Made by a program: the position numbers and the translations under genes. Shown piece by piece: positions 34,809 through 43,683 of a stretch of 64,000 nt of DNA. Source of the DNA: Cellvibrio sp. PSBB006 (GTDB lineage: Bacteria; Pseudomonadota; Gammaproteobacteria; Pseudomonadales; Cellvibrionaceae); the NCBI RefSeq assembly GCF_002162135.1, contig NZ_CP021382.1, positions 1-64,000 on the forward strand, given 5' to 3'. Each line of letters begins with the position of its first letter. Position 1 is the stretch's first letter. The notes below the pieces were generated by a model that saw only the letters and a list, made by a program, of their open reading frames with translations, did not search any database and was not told the origin of the DNA.

Positions 34809-37493
34809 ATGAGTCTCAAACATATTGAGCAGTTGCTCAAACCCCGCTCCATTGCCGTTATCGGCGCATCCAACCAGCCGACCCGCACGGGTAATGTGGT
34901 GATGCGTAATTTATTGCAGGGTCAATTTGACGGCCCGATCATGCCGGTAACGCCGCATCATAAAGCAGTGAACGGTGTGCTGGCGTATCGCTCGATAGAT
35001 GAATTACCGGAAGCCCCGGACCTCGCCATTATTTGCACGCGCGCAACGCGGGTGCCGGCAATTATTCTGCAACTGGGGCGCAAAGGGACGCGCAGCGCAA
35101 TTGTGATTGCGGCTGGACTGGACACGCTTTACACCGCCCAAGGCACCAACTTGCAAGAACAAATGTTGGAGATTGGCAGACAATCCGGTGTGCGTATTCT
35201 GGGGCCGAATTGTTTGGGCATTATCGTGCCCGGCCTCGGACTGAATGCGAGTTGCGCGCACACAACGGCTCAGCCGGGCAAGATTGCTTTTGTGTCGCAA
35301 TCCTCGGCGGTGTGTTCCACCTTGCTCGATTGGGCGCATCGTCGGCGCATCGGTTTTTCCCATTTTATTGCGACCGGCGACGCGGCAGATGTGGGCTTCG
35401 ATGAGATCATTGACTACCTCGGTCGCGATCCCAAGACCCAGGCCATCTTGTTGTATATCGATGCAATTCAGGATGGTCGTGCTTTTATGTCGGCGGCGCG
35501 GGCAGCCTCATTCAACAAACCGATTCTGGTGATCAAGGCCGGGACCAATGCGGAGATCATGGCAGCGACTTCGCGTCTCGGTGCAGAAAAAATTGGTGAA
35601 GATGCAGTCTACAGTGCGGCGTTCCGTCGTGCGGGTATGTTGCGCGTCGGTGACTTGCGCGAATTGATGGCAGCGGTAGAAACCCTGGCCTATGGCAAAC
35701 CTATCACCGGCGAACAGTTGGTGGTGCTGTCTAACGGTAACGGTCCCAGCATTATGGCGATTGATGCACTTCTGCAACGCGGCGGTCGTCTTGCTGCGCT
35801 GGAACCGGACATCGTCAGTCAATTGCAACACATCATTCACAGCGGTGGCCGCGCTATCAATCCGATCAATATGTTGGGTGACGCACTGCCGGCGTTATAC
35901 GGTGACGTCATCAATATTTTGTTGCAAAGTCAGGCGATTGATAACCTGCTTATCCTGCATGCGCCCTCCGGTTTGAGTTCACCGACGGCCTATGCAGAAG
36001 CAGTCATCAAAGCTTACCAACAACACAAAGGACGCAAGCCCAATCTGTTGGTGAACTGGATGGGGGAGGACGCCGCCGTGGAAGCTCGCCAGCGATTTGC
36101 TGAAGCGGGAATAGCTTCTTTTCGCACGCCGGAAGGTGTCGCCGGTGCGTTTATGCACATGGTGGAATATCGGCGTAACCAAAAATTATTGTCGGAAACG
36201 CCAGACTCGGTCAGCGATGAAATTCCCCATCATCCTGAGCGTGCCAATAACATTATTACCCAGGCTCTGGATGATGCGCGGCTGCATCTGAACGGCGAGG
36301 AATCCGCCGAATTATTGCAAGCCTATGGCATTGCGACGATTCCCACCAAGGCGGCGAGCACACCGGCAGAAGCTGCTGATCAGGCTGAGTTGTTGGGCTT
36401 TCCCGTTGCCTTGAAAATCGTGTTGCCGGATATTCCGTTGAAGTCGGACATCGGCGGTGTGGTATTGAATTTAAATACCCGCGCCGAAGTGGAAGAGGCT
36501 GCTGTTGCGAGCCTTAATCGGGTCAGTGATCTTTATCCTGAGGCAAAACTGAGCGGATTTACTCTGCAAACCATGGCGCGCCGTACCGGTGCGCATTTGC
36601 TGCGCATTCAGGTACAAACTGATCCGGTATTCGGGCCGGTTATTTTATTGGGTGAAGCCAGTTCGGTCTGGGATATCCATACCAACGCAGTTGTGGCCTT
36701 ACCGCCACTGAATATGGCGCTGGCCCGGTACCTGGTGATTCAGGCGCTGGCCGAGGGCAAGATTCGTGAGCGGCAATTGTATTCGCCGCTTAATCGTCAG
36801 GCGTTATGTATTCTGTTGACCAAGATCAGCCAGATTATTATTGACCACGAACATGTGGTGGGCTTGACGATCAATCCCGCGTTGGCAGTGGCCGATGAAA
36901 TTATTGTGCTGGATGTGAATGTCGATATCGCACCCGCAACCCGACAACGTCGCCTGGCTATTCGCCCTTATCCCAAAGAATTGGAAGAACATTTTACCCT
37001 GCGCGATGGCCGCGAAGTTTTTATACGGCCGATCCGTCCGGAAGATGAAGTTATGCACCAAGCGTTCGACCAGGCGCTAACCCGTGAGGATCGCTACAAA
37101 CGTTATTTTGGTGAGCTGCCGCAATTTTCCCATGAACAGATGGCGCGCTTCACTCAAATTGATTACGCGCGCGAGATGGCCTTTGTTGCGATTGCCGAAA
37201 ACGCAACGGGCGATGCCGAAATTCTGGGTGTGGTTAACGCGCAACAGGACCCGGATAATTTTGAGGCAGAGTTTGCGGTGACCGTGCGCAGCGATATCAA
37301 ACAATCCGGTTTGGGGCATCGTCTGATGCAAAAAACGGTGGATTACTGTCGAGGGCAGGGCACGCAGTATCTAGCCGGTATGACAATGTTGGAAAATGCG
37401 AGTATGGCGAATCTGGCACGCAAGCTTGGCTTTACCGTCAAATATAAGCGTGAAGACGGACTGATTGATATGCGCATGAAACTTCAGGACTAA
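34809..37493 (+). CDS. protein lysine acetyltransferase, acyl-CoA-synthetase-like/GNAT fusion (PatZ/Pat type)
   Basis: The 894-residue protein is close to E. coli PatZ (886). The N-terminal CoA-binding domain has RSIAVIGASNQPTRTGNVVMRN and GVRILGPNCLGI; a succinyl-CoA-ligase-like domain follows (GKIAFVSQSSAVCSTLLDWA). An ATP-grasp domain starts near residue 490 (VALKIVLPDIPLKSDIGGVVL). The last 160 residues are a GNAT domain (VFIRPIRPEDE, VRSDIKQSGLGHRLMQKTVDY). PatZ acetylates lysines such as that of acetyl-CoA synthetase. The ATG at 34809 gives the conserved start. Ten bases separate its stop from that of a converging deacetylase-like gene. Confidence 0.93.
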   Translation: MSLKHIEQLLKPRSIAVIGASNQPTRTGNVVMRNLLQGQFDGPIMPVTPHHKAVNGVLAYRSIDELPEAPDLAIICTRATRVPAIILQLGRKGTRSAIVIAAGLDTLYTAQGTNLQEQMLEIGRQSGVRILGPNCLGIIVPGLGLNASCAHTTAQPGKIAFVSQSSAVCSTLLDWAHRRRIGFSHFIATGDAADVGFDEIIDYLGRDPKTQAILLYIDAIQDGRAFMSAARAASFNKPILVIKAGTNAEIMAATSRLGAEKIGEDAVYSAAFRRAGMLRVGDLRELMAAVETLAYGKPITGEQLVVLSNGNGPSIMAIDALLQRGGRLAALEPDIVSQLQHIIHSGGRAINPINMLGDALPALYGDVINILLQSQAIDNLLILHAPSGLSSPTAYAEAVIKAYQQHKGRKPNLLVNWMGEDAAVEARQRFAEAGIASFRTPEGVAGAFMHMVEYRRNQKLLSETPDSVSDEIPHHPERANNIITQALDDARLHLNGEESAELLQAYGIATIPTKAASTPAEAADQAELLGFPVALKIVLPDIPLKSDIGGVVLNLNTRAEVEEAAVASLNRVSDLYPEAKLSGFTLQTMARRTGAHLLRIQVQTDPVFGPVILLGEASSVWDIHTNAVVALPPLNMALARYLVIQALAEGKIRERQLYSPLNRQALCILLTKISQIIIDHEHVVGLTINPALAVADEIIVLDVNVDIAPATRQRRLAIRPYPKELEEHFTLRDGREVFIRPIRPEDEVMHQAFDQALTREDRYKRYFGELPQFSHEQMARFTQIDYAREMAFVAIAENATGDAEILGVVNAQQDPDNFEAEFAVTVRSDIKQSGLGHRLMQKTVDYCRGQGTQYLAGMTMLENASMANLARKLGFTVKYKREDGLIDMRMKLQD

Positions 37494-37503
37494 CGTTGTG
37501 TGA

Positions 37504-38454
37504 TCACGAAAGTTTCGCCATGGCCTTGATATGCATCATGGCGCAGCGACCCAGCGCCGGTAAATCGTAGCCTCCTTCCAGCAATGACACCATGCCTCGG
37601 CATTGTTGGGTAACGTCGGGGTTGTTCTTGCTGTTGTCGACGAGCTGACGCAGTTGTTGGGTAATCCACACGTAATCCTGTTCCACCAACCGGATCGATG
37701 ACATGTCGTCATCAAGGTGCCCATCGAAGCCAGCGGAGATCAATAGCAGCTGCGGTTGGAACCTGGTGAGTGCCGGCAGACAGTGTTCAGTCAGCGCAGC
37801 GCGAAATCCTTCGCTGCGACAGGTCGCCGGTAAAGGAATATTGATAATGTGATCCGGCACATTGTCGATGGGGGTCAGTGGGTAAAACGGGTGTTGGAAA
37901 CTGGAGCAAAACAGCACGCGCGGCTCATGGCGAAAAATTTCCTGGGTCCCGTTGCCGTGGTGTACATCGAAATCCACGATCGCAATCCGTTCAAGATGGT
38001 GCGCTGCCAGTGCGTGTGCTGCTGCAATCGCGACATTATTAAAAATACAAAAGCCCATGGCTTTTGCGGATTCAGCATGATGCCCCGCCGGGCGCACATT
38101 ACAAAACACCGCATCTGTTTCACCCCGCATCACCATATCCACACCCAGAATACCCGCGCCGGCCGCATGGCGAGCAGCGGTCAGCGTGCCGGGCGATAAA
38201 TAAATATCGTCGGCAAAGCGCAGGATACCTTCGTCAGGTTGTGCTTGAGCCAGGCGTTGTAAATAGTCGTGTGTGTGAACGCGCAACAATTGTTCGTCGG
38301 TAGCCGCGGGCGATTCTCGATGGTAAATCAGGCTATCGATGCCGCTGGCGAGGAGTTGATTGTTGATAGCGTCCAGACGTTCCGGGCACTCTGGGTGCCC
38401 CTCAGGCATCAGATGCAGGTGGCAGGCAGGATGAGTAATCAAGGTAGCAATCAT
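37504..38454 (-). CDS. histone deacetylase/AcuC/acetoin-utilisation family protein
   Basis: With the ATG at 38454 the protein has 316 residues. It carries the class I/II HDAC motifs HPECPERLDAI, RPAGHHAESAKAMGFCIFNNVAIAA (the catalytic His pair), VDFDVHHGNGTQEIF (Zn2+ ligands Asp and His), ISAGFDGHLDDDMSS and LEGGYDLPAL. Bacterial members remove acetyl or related acyl groups from lysines or polyamines. It converges on the acetyltransferase gene with ten bases between stops, an adjacency that suggests opposing roles in reversible lysine acylation. An in-frame extension to 38502 is possible. Confidence 0.9.
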   Translation of the reverse strand: MIATLITHPACHLHLMPEGHPECPERLDAINNQLLASGIDSLIYHRESPAATDEQLLRVHTHDYLQRLAQAQPDEGILRFADDIYLSPGTLTAARHAAGAGILGVDMVMRGETDAVFCNVRPAGHHAESAKAMGFCIFNNVAIAAAHALAAHHLERIAIVDFDVHHGNGTQEIFRHEPRVLFCSSFQHPFYPLTPIDNVPDHIINIPLPATCRSEGFRAALTEHCLPALTRFQPQLLLISAGFDGHLDDDMSSIRLVEQDYVWITQQLRQLVDNSKNNPDVTQQCRGMVSLLEGGYDLPALGRCAMMHIKAMAKLS

Positions 38455-38712
38455 GGCGGCGGTATCCGGACTCGTCACTGGGTCGGGTGCGCATAATAAC
38501 ACTGAAATTGCTGGCGTATTTCGTCCGGACTTCAGTTGATTGATTTCGAATGGTGCGCTTGAGCGAAACGACGTATTACAGTGCCGATGGGTGATACGTG
38601 GCGTTGATGTCTATGGGTGCGTTAAACAACATACAAAAAATCAGCGGGTGATGGACAAAAAATGAATGATGGTTTGGGAATCAGGTAATGGTGATCAGTA
38701 CAGCAGAAAAAC

Positions 38713-39198
38713 TTACACGATGTTTTCAAATGTCGTATTGAAGCGTGAGGCTGCAAAAGGCATGGCGGCCTGTTCAAACCAATAGCGTTTGATCACACCG
38801 ATCACATCCATCAGGCCATCAAACGAAACCGGTTTGGTGAAATAAGAGTTAGCGCCTTGGGAATAACTCAAATCAATATCGTGTTGCGCGTTGGATGTAG
38901 TGAAAATTAACACAGGAATGTGTTTGTAAACATCACTTGTTTTGATACTCTTGAGCGCCTTACGCCCATCGAGGCGAGGCATATTCAGATCCAGCAAAAT
39001 AATTGTCGGCTGGGGTTTGATGATAGATAACGTCTCCATCAATTCTTGACCATCACTAACAAATATCGTGTTTTCCATGGATATCTTATGTTCTTGTAAA
39101 ACGTCTTTTACAAGGACTTGGTCGTCCAAATCGTCATCTGCAATGATCAGTAGAGGAGTAGCGATGGTCTCAGTATTGCCGCTGCTGCTGATTGTCAT
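38713..39198 (-). CDS. single-domain response regulator (receiver only)
   Basis: The 161-residue protein is a CheY-like receiver: acidic cluster D21-D23, phospho-acceptor D70 in IILLDLNMPRLDG, T100 and K122. The inserted length between strands 1 and 3 (VLVKDVLQEHKISMENTIFVSDG) fits the Rcp1-like group that partners hybrid or phytochrome-like kinases. There is no output domain and no kinase nearby. It is divergent from the XRE/S24 regulator by 144 bases. Confidence 0.92.
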   Translation of the reverse strand: MTISSSGNTETIATPLLIIADDDLDDQVLVKDVLQEHKISMENTIFVSDGQELMETLSIIKPQPTIILLDLNMPRLDGRKALKSIKTSDVYKHIPVLIFTTSNAQHDIDLSYSQGANSYFTKPVSFDGLMDVIGVIKRYWFEQAAMPFAASRFNTTFENIV

Positions 39199-39342
39199 AT
39201 CTAAATTCCGGCAGGTGAGTTAACCAGACACTTAAAATGCCCAGACGCTAAAGATGTTTGGCCATTGTATCGGGCTCGCAATAAGAATGCTAATAAAAAA
39301 GGTTGCGCCATTAGTATATTAATATCTAGAATGGTGAAAAGT

Positions 39343-40125
39343 ATGAGTGATTCGAGATTGGTTGTACTGCGTGACTTGTTAAGCCTTTCCCAGCAGGAAT
39401 TTGCTTCGCGTATCGGGATAACGCAGGGCGCCTTGTCACAGTTGGAATCACAGAAATCCAAACTCTCACTGGACAGCTTGTTGAAGATTAATCGCGTTTT
39501 TGGCGTTGATTGCAATTGGTTGGTGACCGGTGAGGGAGAAATTTTTTACCAGTCAAGTGAGAGCGAGCCGCAATCTATGGATAACGGTTATCAAATAAGT
39601 CGTGAAGGATACATTCCGTTAATTCGTGGGGAGGCTCATGCAGGATATATAGAAAATTATCTGGATGAAAAATATCTGGATACGTTGGAAGTTTATAAAA
39701 TTCCCGGTTACGAAACGGGTGGTTATCGCTTGTTTGAAGTAGAGGGCGATAGCATGATCCCTTCTATTTATCCCGGTGAAATTGTTGTGTGTGAGCGGTT
39801 GCCGGATACCCTGTCAATTGAGAATGGTGCACTGTGCATTGTGGTCGCAGAAGAAGGCATTGTTGCGAAGCGCACTTATGTCTATGAAGAAGATCGCAAC
39901 ATGCTGATCCTCAAGAGCGACAATACCGATTACAAAACCTATTCCATTCCCATGGACAGTGTGCGTGAAGTCTGGCGGGTGCGCGCCAAGATCACCAACG
40001 TCTTCGTCCAGCCGCAAGTTGTGGATTCCTCCAAACTCAGGGAACTGGAAGCAGATATCATGACGCTGAAAGCAGAGATGAGCCGCTTGTCAGCCGAAAA
40101 ACCCTCACCATCGACAACAGAGTGA
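39343..40125 (+). CDS. XRE/S24 transcriptional repressor (LexA/CI-like)
   Basis: The 260-residue protein has an XRE helix-turn-helix (LSLSQQEFASRIGITQGALSQLE) and an S24 self-cleavage domain. Catalytic S137 lies in FEVEGDSMIPSIYPGE and K176 in IVAKRTYV; a candidate Ala-Gly cleavage site is A100-G101 in EAHAGYIEN. So autocleavage is possible. The AHAGY...YKIPGYETGGYRLFEVEGDSM arrangement recalls S24 regulators common in Bacteroidota. A coiled C-terminal tail (LRELEADIMTLKAEMSRL) is unusual. GGTGA before the ATG at 39343 favours this start over 39331. A 10-bp palindrome, ATATTAATAT at 39316-39325, could be an autoregulatory operator. Confidence 0.9.
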   Translation: MSDSRLVVLRDLLSLSQQEFASRIGITQGALSQLESQKSKLSLDSLLKINRVFGVDCNWLVTGEGEIFYQSSESEPQSMDNGYQISREGYIPLIRGEAHAGYIENYLDEKYLDTLEVYKIPGYETGGYRLFEVEGDSMIPSIYPGEIVVCERLPDTLSIENGALCIVVAEEGIVAKRTYVYEEDRNMLILKSDNTDYKTYSIPMDSVREVWRVRAKITNVFVQPQVVDSSKLRELEADIMTLKAEMSRLSAEKPSPSTTE

Positions 40126-40435
40126 GGGGATTGATTTTCTTCCGGGCCGCCTCGCTTGTTTTGGCATTTGCCCAGGTGCTCTATTCCAGGTGCTCTATTA
40201 TAAGTTGCCTGGTTTTGCTTGTTTAAATCCCTTCTGCTACTCCTGCCTTCCCTGGCCCTTCGTGAGCCGCCCCTTGGGGTCGTGTGTCTGTATTTCCTAT
40301 ATATGATATTTTACGATTAATATGGATCATGGCGCATAATGATCGCTATAATCCCTCGGCTGGTCTGGCTGCGGATTCAGTGTTCTCCTGCCTGCACCAT
40401 CATCACCCCTTCGTTTAGACCCTCAGATGTAGCAA
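40126..40435. other. 310-bp gap with a 14-bp tandem duplication
   Basis: No gene is seen. CCAGGTGCTCTATT occurs twice in tandem (40172-40185 and 40186-40199). The section 40290-40350 is AT-rich and could hold the promoter of the pentapeptide-cyclase gene. Confidence 0.5.
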
Positions 40436-42172
40436 ATGGATATGGATAAAGATCGAATCATTCAAGAACTCCACAAAGGCGCAAAATCCTGGAATAACTG
40501 GCGTAAGCGCCACGCGGTTGGCGATTTGAACCTGGACGGTGTGGAGCTGACCGGGATGAAGTTTGATGATTTTGATTTCTCCAAAGTATCTATGTGCAAT
40601 GCGCGCATCACCCAGTGCAGTTTTAAACACGCCGATTTGATTTTGGCCAACTTGCAAGGTGCCTATCTGCGAGACAATGATTTTTCCCATGCAAAATTGA
40701 TTGCTGCAAACCTCTGCGGTTGTAACCTCAGTGGGTCAGTACTGTTTTTTGCCAATATGCTCACCGCCAACACACGCAACGCAAAGCTCGAAAATATTGA
40801 TTTTCGCGGACACGACATCAGCGGCTTTATGCTGCGCGATGTTTCCCTGGCGGGCAGTAATCTCGAAGGGCAACAGCTCGCCAGGGTTGACCTGACGAAC
40901 TCGAACCTGGAAGGTGTCAATCTCCAGGGTGCTGATTTAACCAAAGCCCTGTTGGTCAACGCGCAGTTAACCAACGCCGACTTACGCAGTGCTGTACTGG
41001 TGGGCGCGGTGTTCCGTTCGGCCAATGTCAGCGGAGTGGATTTCAGCAATATGGATTTGCAGGAGACAGACTTCAGCGGCGCGAACCTGGTGAACGCTGA
41101 CCTGCGTGAGGCCAACCTGACCGGCACCAAGTTTGCGAATGCCAATATTACCGGCGCGCGTCTGTGGAAGATGACTTGCACGGGTTGGGATATCTCCAAT
41201 ATCGAATGCCATTACGCGTTTTGGGACAAATCGGGTAAAGAGAAAACCGTTTATCGCCAGCATGAGTTTGAACGGATCTTTGCGGATGCGATTACCATCG
41301 AGCTGCGTTATCCCTACCGCCTGATCGATCAGGAGCTAGCCACATTACCTATCTTTATTGACCATCTCGCGGCGGCTCATTGGGGCACCATTCTGCGCTT
41401 GAAATCCATTACCGACGTAGCGGGCGGTGCCTTGGTGAAATTTGTGGTGGAGGAGGTTGGCCCACACAACCCCACCGAACTGAAACTGCAATTGCAGGAT
41501 GAAGCGGAGCGTATCCAGCTGGCGCAATTGGCCTTGCGTCGCGATGCAAAGCTGCATGTGCAACTGAAAGAAAAAATTGCCGCAATTCGCGAAGAGTTCT
41601 GGCCTCGCTTGCTGGAGCTGGCGGCTGACCATGAAAAGCAACAGGTGCGCAACCTCACCATTTTATTTATGGATTTGAAAGGCTTTTCAAAATGGGCCGA
41701 TGATGAGTTATCTGAAAAACTGTCGCTGTTTCGTGGATTGGTCAAACCGATCCTGAAAAAATGGGAAGCCGGGCACCCCAATATGGAAGGGGATTCTCTT
41801 CGGGTTACCTTCAAGAATGTCACTGTCGGGCTTTCCTGTGCCTGCATGATTCGCAATGTATTAACCGCTGCAGGTTTTGAATTGCGCATTGGTGTGGAAT
41901 TAGGTGAAGTGTCGGTGGTGCACAATGAAGTGACCGGTGTGCCCGATCTCGAAGGCGTGGCTGTCAGTATGGCGGCTCGCCTTGAAGCGGCGGCGGAACC
42001 GGGAGAAATCCTGGCAAGTCATAAAATCTACCATTACGGAAAGCGTAGCGGCCTGTTCAAATTTGTTCCGCGCCGCGTCGCCTTGAAAAAAGGCATTGGT
42101 GCGATCGAAGAAGGTGATCGTGTTGAATGCTTCGCTGTGGAGGCTGAAAAAGCCTTGTCCGACTTGCATTAG
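40436..42172 (+). CDS. pentapeptide-repeat protein fused to a divergent class III nucleotide cyclase domain
   Basis: The 578-residue protein carries A(D/N)LXX pentapeptide repeats over about residues 30-270 (for example LANLQGAYLRDNDFSHAKL), which fold as a right-handed beta-helix. A helical linker follows (about 280-400). Residues about 405-560 are a class III adenylate/guanylate cyclase homology domain: metal Asp D413 in LFMDLKGFS and D453 in EGDSLRVTF, D504 in VPDLEGVAV, R515 in MAARLEAAA. The usual substrate-specifying Lys is N449 and the transition-state Asn is S511. So activity may be altered or lost. No membrane segment is seen; the protein is probably cytoplasmic. Confidence 0.85.
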   Translation: MDMDKDRIIQELHKGAKSWNNWRKRHAVGDLNLDGVELTGMKFDDFDFSKVSMCNARITQCSFKHADLILANLQGAYLRDNDFSHAKLIAANLCGCNLSGSVLFFANMLTANTRNAKLENIDFRGHDISGFMLRDVSLAGSNLEGQQLARVDLTNSNLEGVNLQGADLTKALLVNAQLTNADLRSAVLVGAVFRSANVSGVDFSNMDLQETDFSGANLVNADLREANLTGTKFANANITGARLWKMTCTGWDISNIECHYAFWDKSGKEKTVYRQHEFERIFADAITIELRYPYRLIDQELATLPIFIDHLAAAHWGTILRLKSITDVAGGALVKFVVEEVGPHNPTELKLQLQDEAERIQLAQLALRRDAKLHVQLKEKIAAIREEFWPRLLELAADHEKQQVRNLTILFMDLKGFSKWADDELSEKLSLFRGLVKPILKKWEAGHPNMEGDSLRVTFKNVTVGLSCACMIRNVLTAAGFELRIGVELGEVSVVHNEVTGVPDLEGVAVSMAARLEAAAEPGEILASHKIYHYGKRSGLFKFVPRRVALKKGIGAIEEGDRVECFAVEAEKALSDLH

Positions 42173-42187
42173 TCGTGGGCCACGCTG

Positions 42188-42895
42188 ATGAATATGCTGC
42201 TTCCGCCAGAACCTCTGCTGTTCTGGCTGACCTTGATCCCAAGTCTCTTTTTGCTGGCAGCAGCGGTTATTTACGCTCCCTGGCGCCAGCTGGCGAGTTA
42301 CCCATCCCGTCAACACCTGCTTTTTGCGAGCATACTTTTCCTTAGCCTGTTCTGGTTAATGCAGGTTTCCGTACAAGCCACCCTGGCATTTCACCCGATG
42401 CTGATGACGGTTGTCATGATGGTATTTGGCTGGAGTCTGGCATTGTTGATCGGTGCCGTCGCCTTGCTCGTTCTTGAGTTTTACCAGATTGCCTTTCGCA
42501 GCCTGACACTTGATTGGGATGTAGCATTAAATCAATTCGATTTACGCACATTTCCGGTGGATTTTTGTTTGGGTGTTGTCATACCGGTATGTTGGGCCTG
42601 GGCAGTGCTATGGTTGGTTAACCGTTGGCGTTTCAAAAATCCCTTTACCTATTTCCTGGGTATTGGCTTTTTTGGCGCCATGATCAGTTGTTTATTGATA
42701 GGTCTCGGCGCATTGTTGTTGTTTTCCATAACCGGAAGCGAACTTGCGCTTGCCAGCACGCGCGAACATTTTTTGGTGTTCGCACTGATGACTTTTCCCG
42801 AAGGTTTTATAAACGGTGCGTTGGCTACGTTGTTAACCGTCCTCTGGCCGGATATGGTAAAAACTTACCGTGATGATTGGTTTTTGCGGGATTAG
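42188..42895 (+). CDS. CbiM-like energy-coupling factor transporter integral membrane protein (COG3235-like)
   Basis: The 235-residue protein has about seven hydrophobic segments. Conserved-looking motifs include FHPMLMTVVMMVFGWSLALLIGAVALL and the C-terminal FPEGFINGALATLLTVLWPDMVKTY, which resemble the CbiM/COG3235 family of putative metal or vitamin uptake membrane components. No ATPase or T component is adjacent, so transport activity is unproven. It starts 15 bases after the cyclase stop and may be cotranscribed with it. Confidence 0.7.
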   Translation: MNMLLPPEPLLFWLTLIPSLFLLAAAVIYAPWRQLASYPSRQHLLFASILFLSLFWLMQVSVQATLAFHPMLMTVVMMVFGWSLALLIGAVALLVLEFYQIAFRSLTLDWDVALNQFDLRTFPVDFCLGVVIPVCWAWAVLWLVNRWRFKNPFTYFLGIGFFGAMISCLLIGLGALLLFSITGSELALASTREHFLVFALMTFPEGFINGALATLLTVLWPDMVKTYRDDWFLRD

Positions 42896-42932
42896 ACAAG
42901 CGTCATTTTTTATTTTCAACAAGGTATTTGTT

Positions 42933-43244
42933 ATGGCATGGTTAAACACTGACTGGGAAAACGAACTTAATCAAGTGCAGGACAGAATCAACACCATCCT
43001 GGATGAAAAAGTTGAGCCTATGTTGGATAGAACAGTAGAAAAAGCAACCACAGAGATCACTACCGTGATTGCAAAAGCTGAATTCGAATTGCGTGACAAC
43101 ACGAATACTTTCCTGGCTGAGTTGGCCGCCCAACGACAGCAAATGGTCGTGGAGATGAAAGGCGTGATTCGTTATGCGGCCATTGCCGTTTTCCTGGTTG
43201 TGGTGGCATCGGTTCTGTTAATTAAATTTGTCGGCCTCGTGTAA
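42933..43244 (+). CDS. small tail-anchored coiled-coil membrane protein
   Basis: The 103-residue protein has an acidic helical N-terminal part (WENELNQVQDRINTILDEKV, VEKATTEITTVIAKAEFEL) and one C-terminal membrane helix (YAAIAVFLVVVASVLLIKFVGL), so it is probably tail-anchored in the inner membrane with a cytoplasmic coiled coil. AAGG lies eight bases before the ATG; the longer frame upstream overlaps the previous gene. No family is recognised. Confidence 0.7.
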   Translation: MAWLNTDWENELNQVQDRINTILDEKVEPMLDRTVEKATTEITTVIAKAEFELRDNTNTFLAELAAQRQQMVVEMKGVIRYAAIAVFLVVVASVLLIKFVGLV

Positions 43245-43683
43245 TCGAGGCGATCCAGATCCGATCTGGCCCGAATTCTGATCCCGGCTTTTTCAAAAAC
43301 GCTACCCTCATTAATTGGCCGGGTGCTGTCTTTATCCATTGTGCGGGACCGCACACAGCAAGGCTCGCATATTCTTGTAGAACTCCTTTGAAATACGTCG
43401 AGACCGGGTCAGAGAAAATAGATCCCGGTTTGACGTACGTCCCTTCTTCAATTCCTTTTGCTTCATCGACGTCTTCTTGCCGCTTTTTAAAGGCACAAGT
43501 GAAATTTTTATTTAGGCGCACACCGTATGGACAAGGATTTTTGTGCCGCGCATGGCAGCAGAATCTCGTTGTCCCGGAAGGGCATCACAAAAAAATTTAA
43601 AAATTTTTACTTTATTATTTTTTTGTGACATTTTTATGACGAGTAGCGAAGTGGTGCTATGGATTTCATCTAAGGAGGTCGAT
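43245..43683. other. 439-bp AT-rich non-coding region with inverted repeats
   Basis: No convincing gene is present. CCAGATC/GATCTGG-type symmetry lies at about 43255-43270. A perfect 12-bp inverted repeat, TCACAAAAAAAT (43585-43596) and ATTTTTTTGTGA (43617-43628), flanks an A/T-only core. A 99-residue minus frame at 43222-43521 has no recognisable features and is not called. Confidence 0.5.

Noticed and set aside
43222..43521. 99-residue minus-strand reading frame
   Set aside because: It overlaps the end of the coiled-coil protein gene, has no recognised domain or clear ribosome site, and its composition looks like chance.
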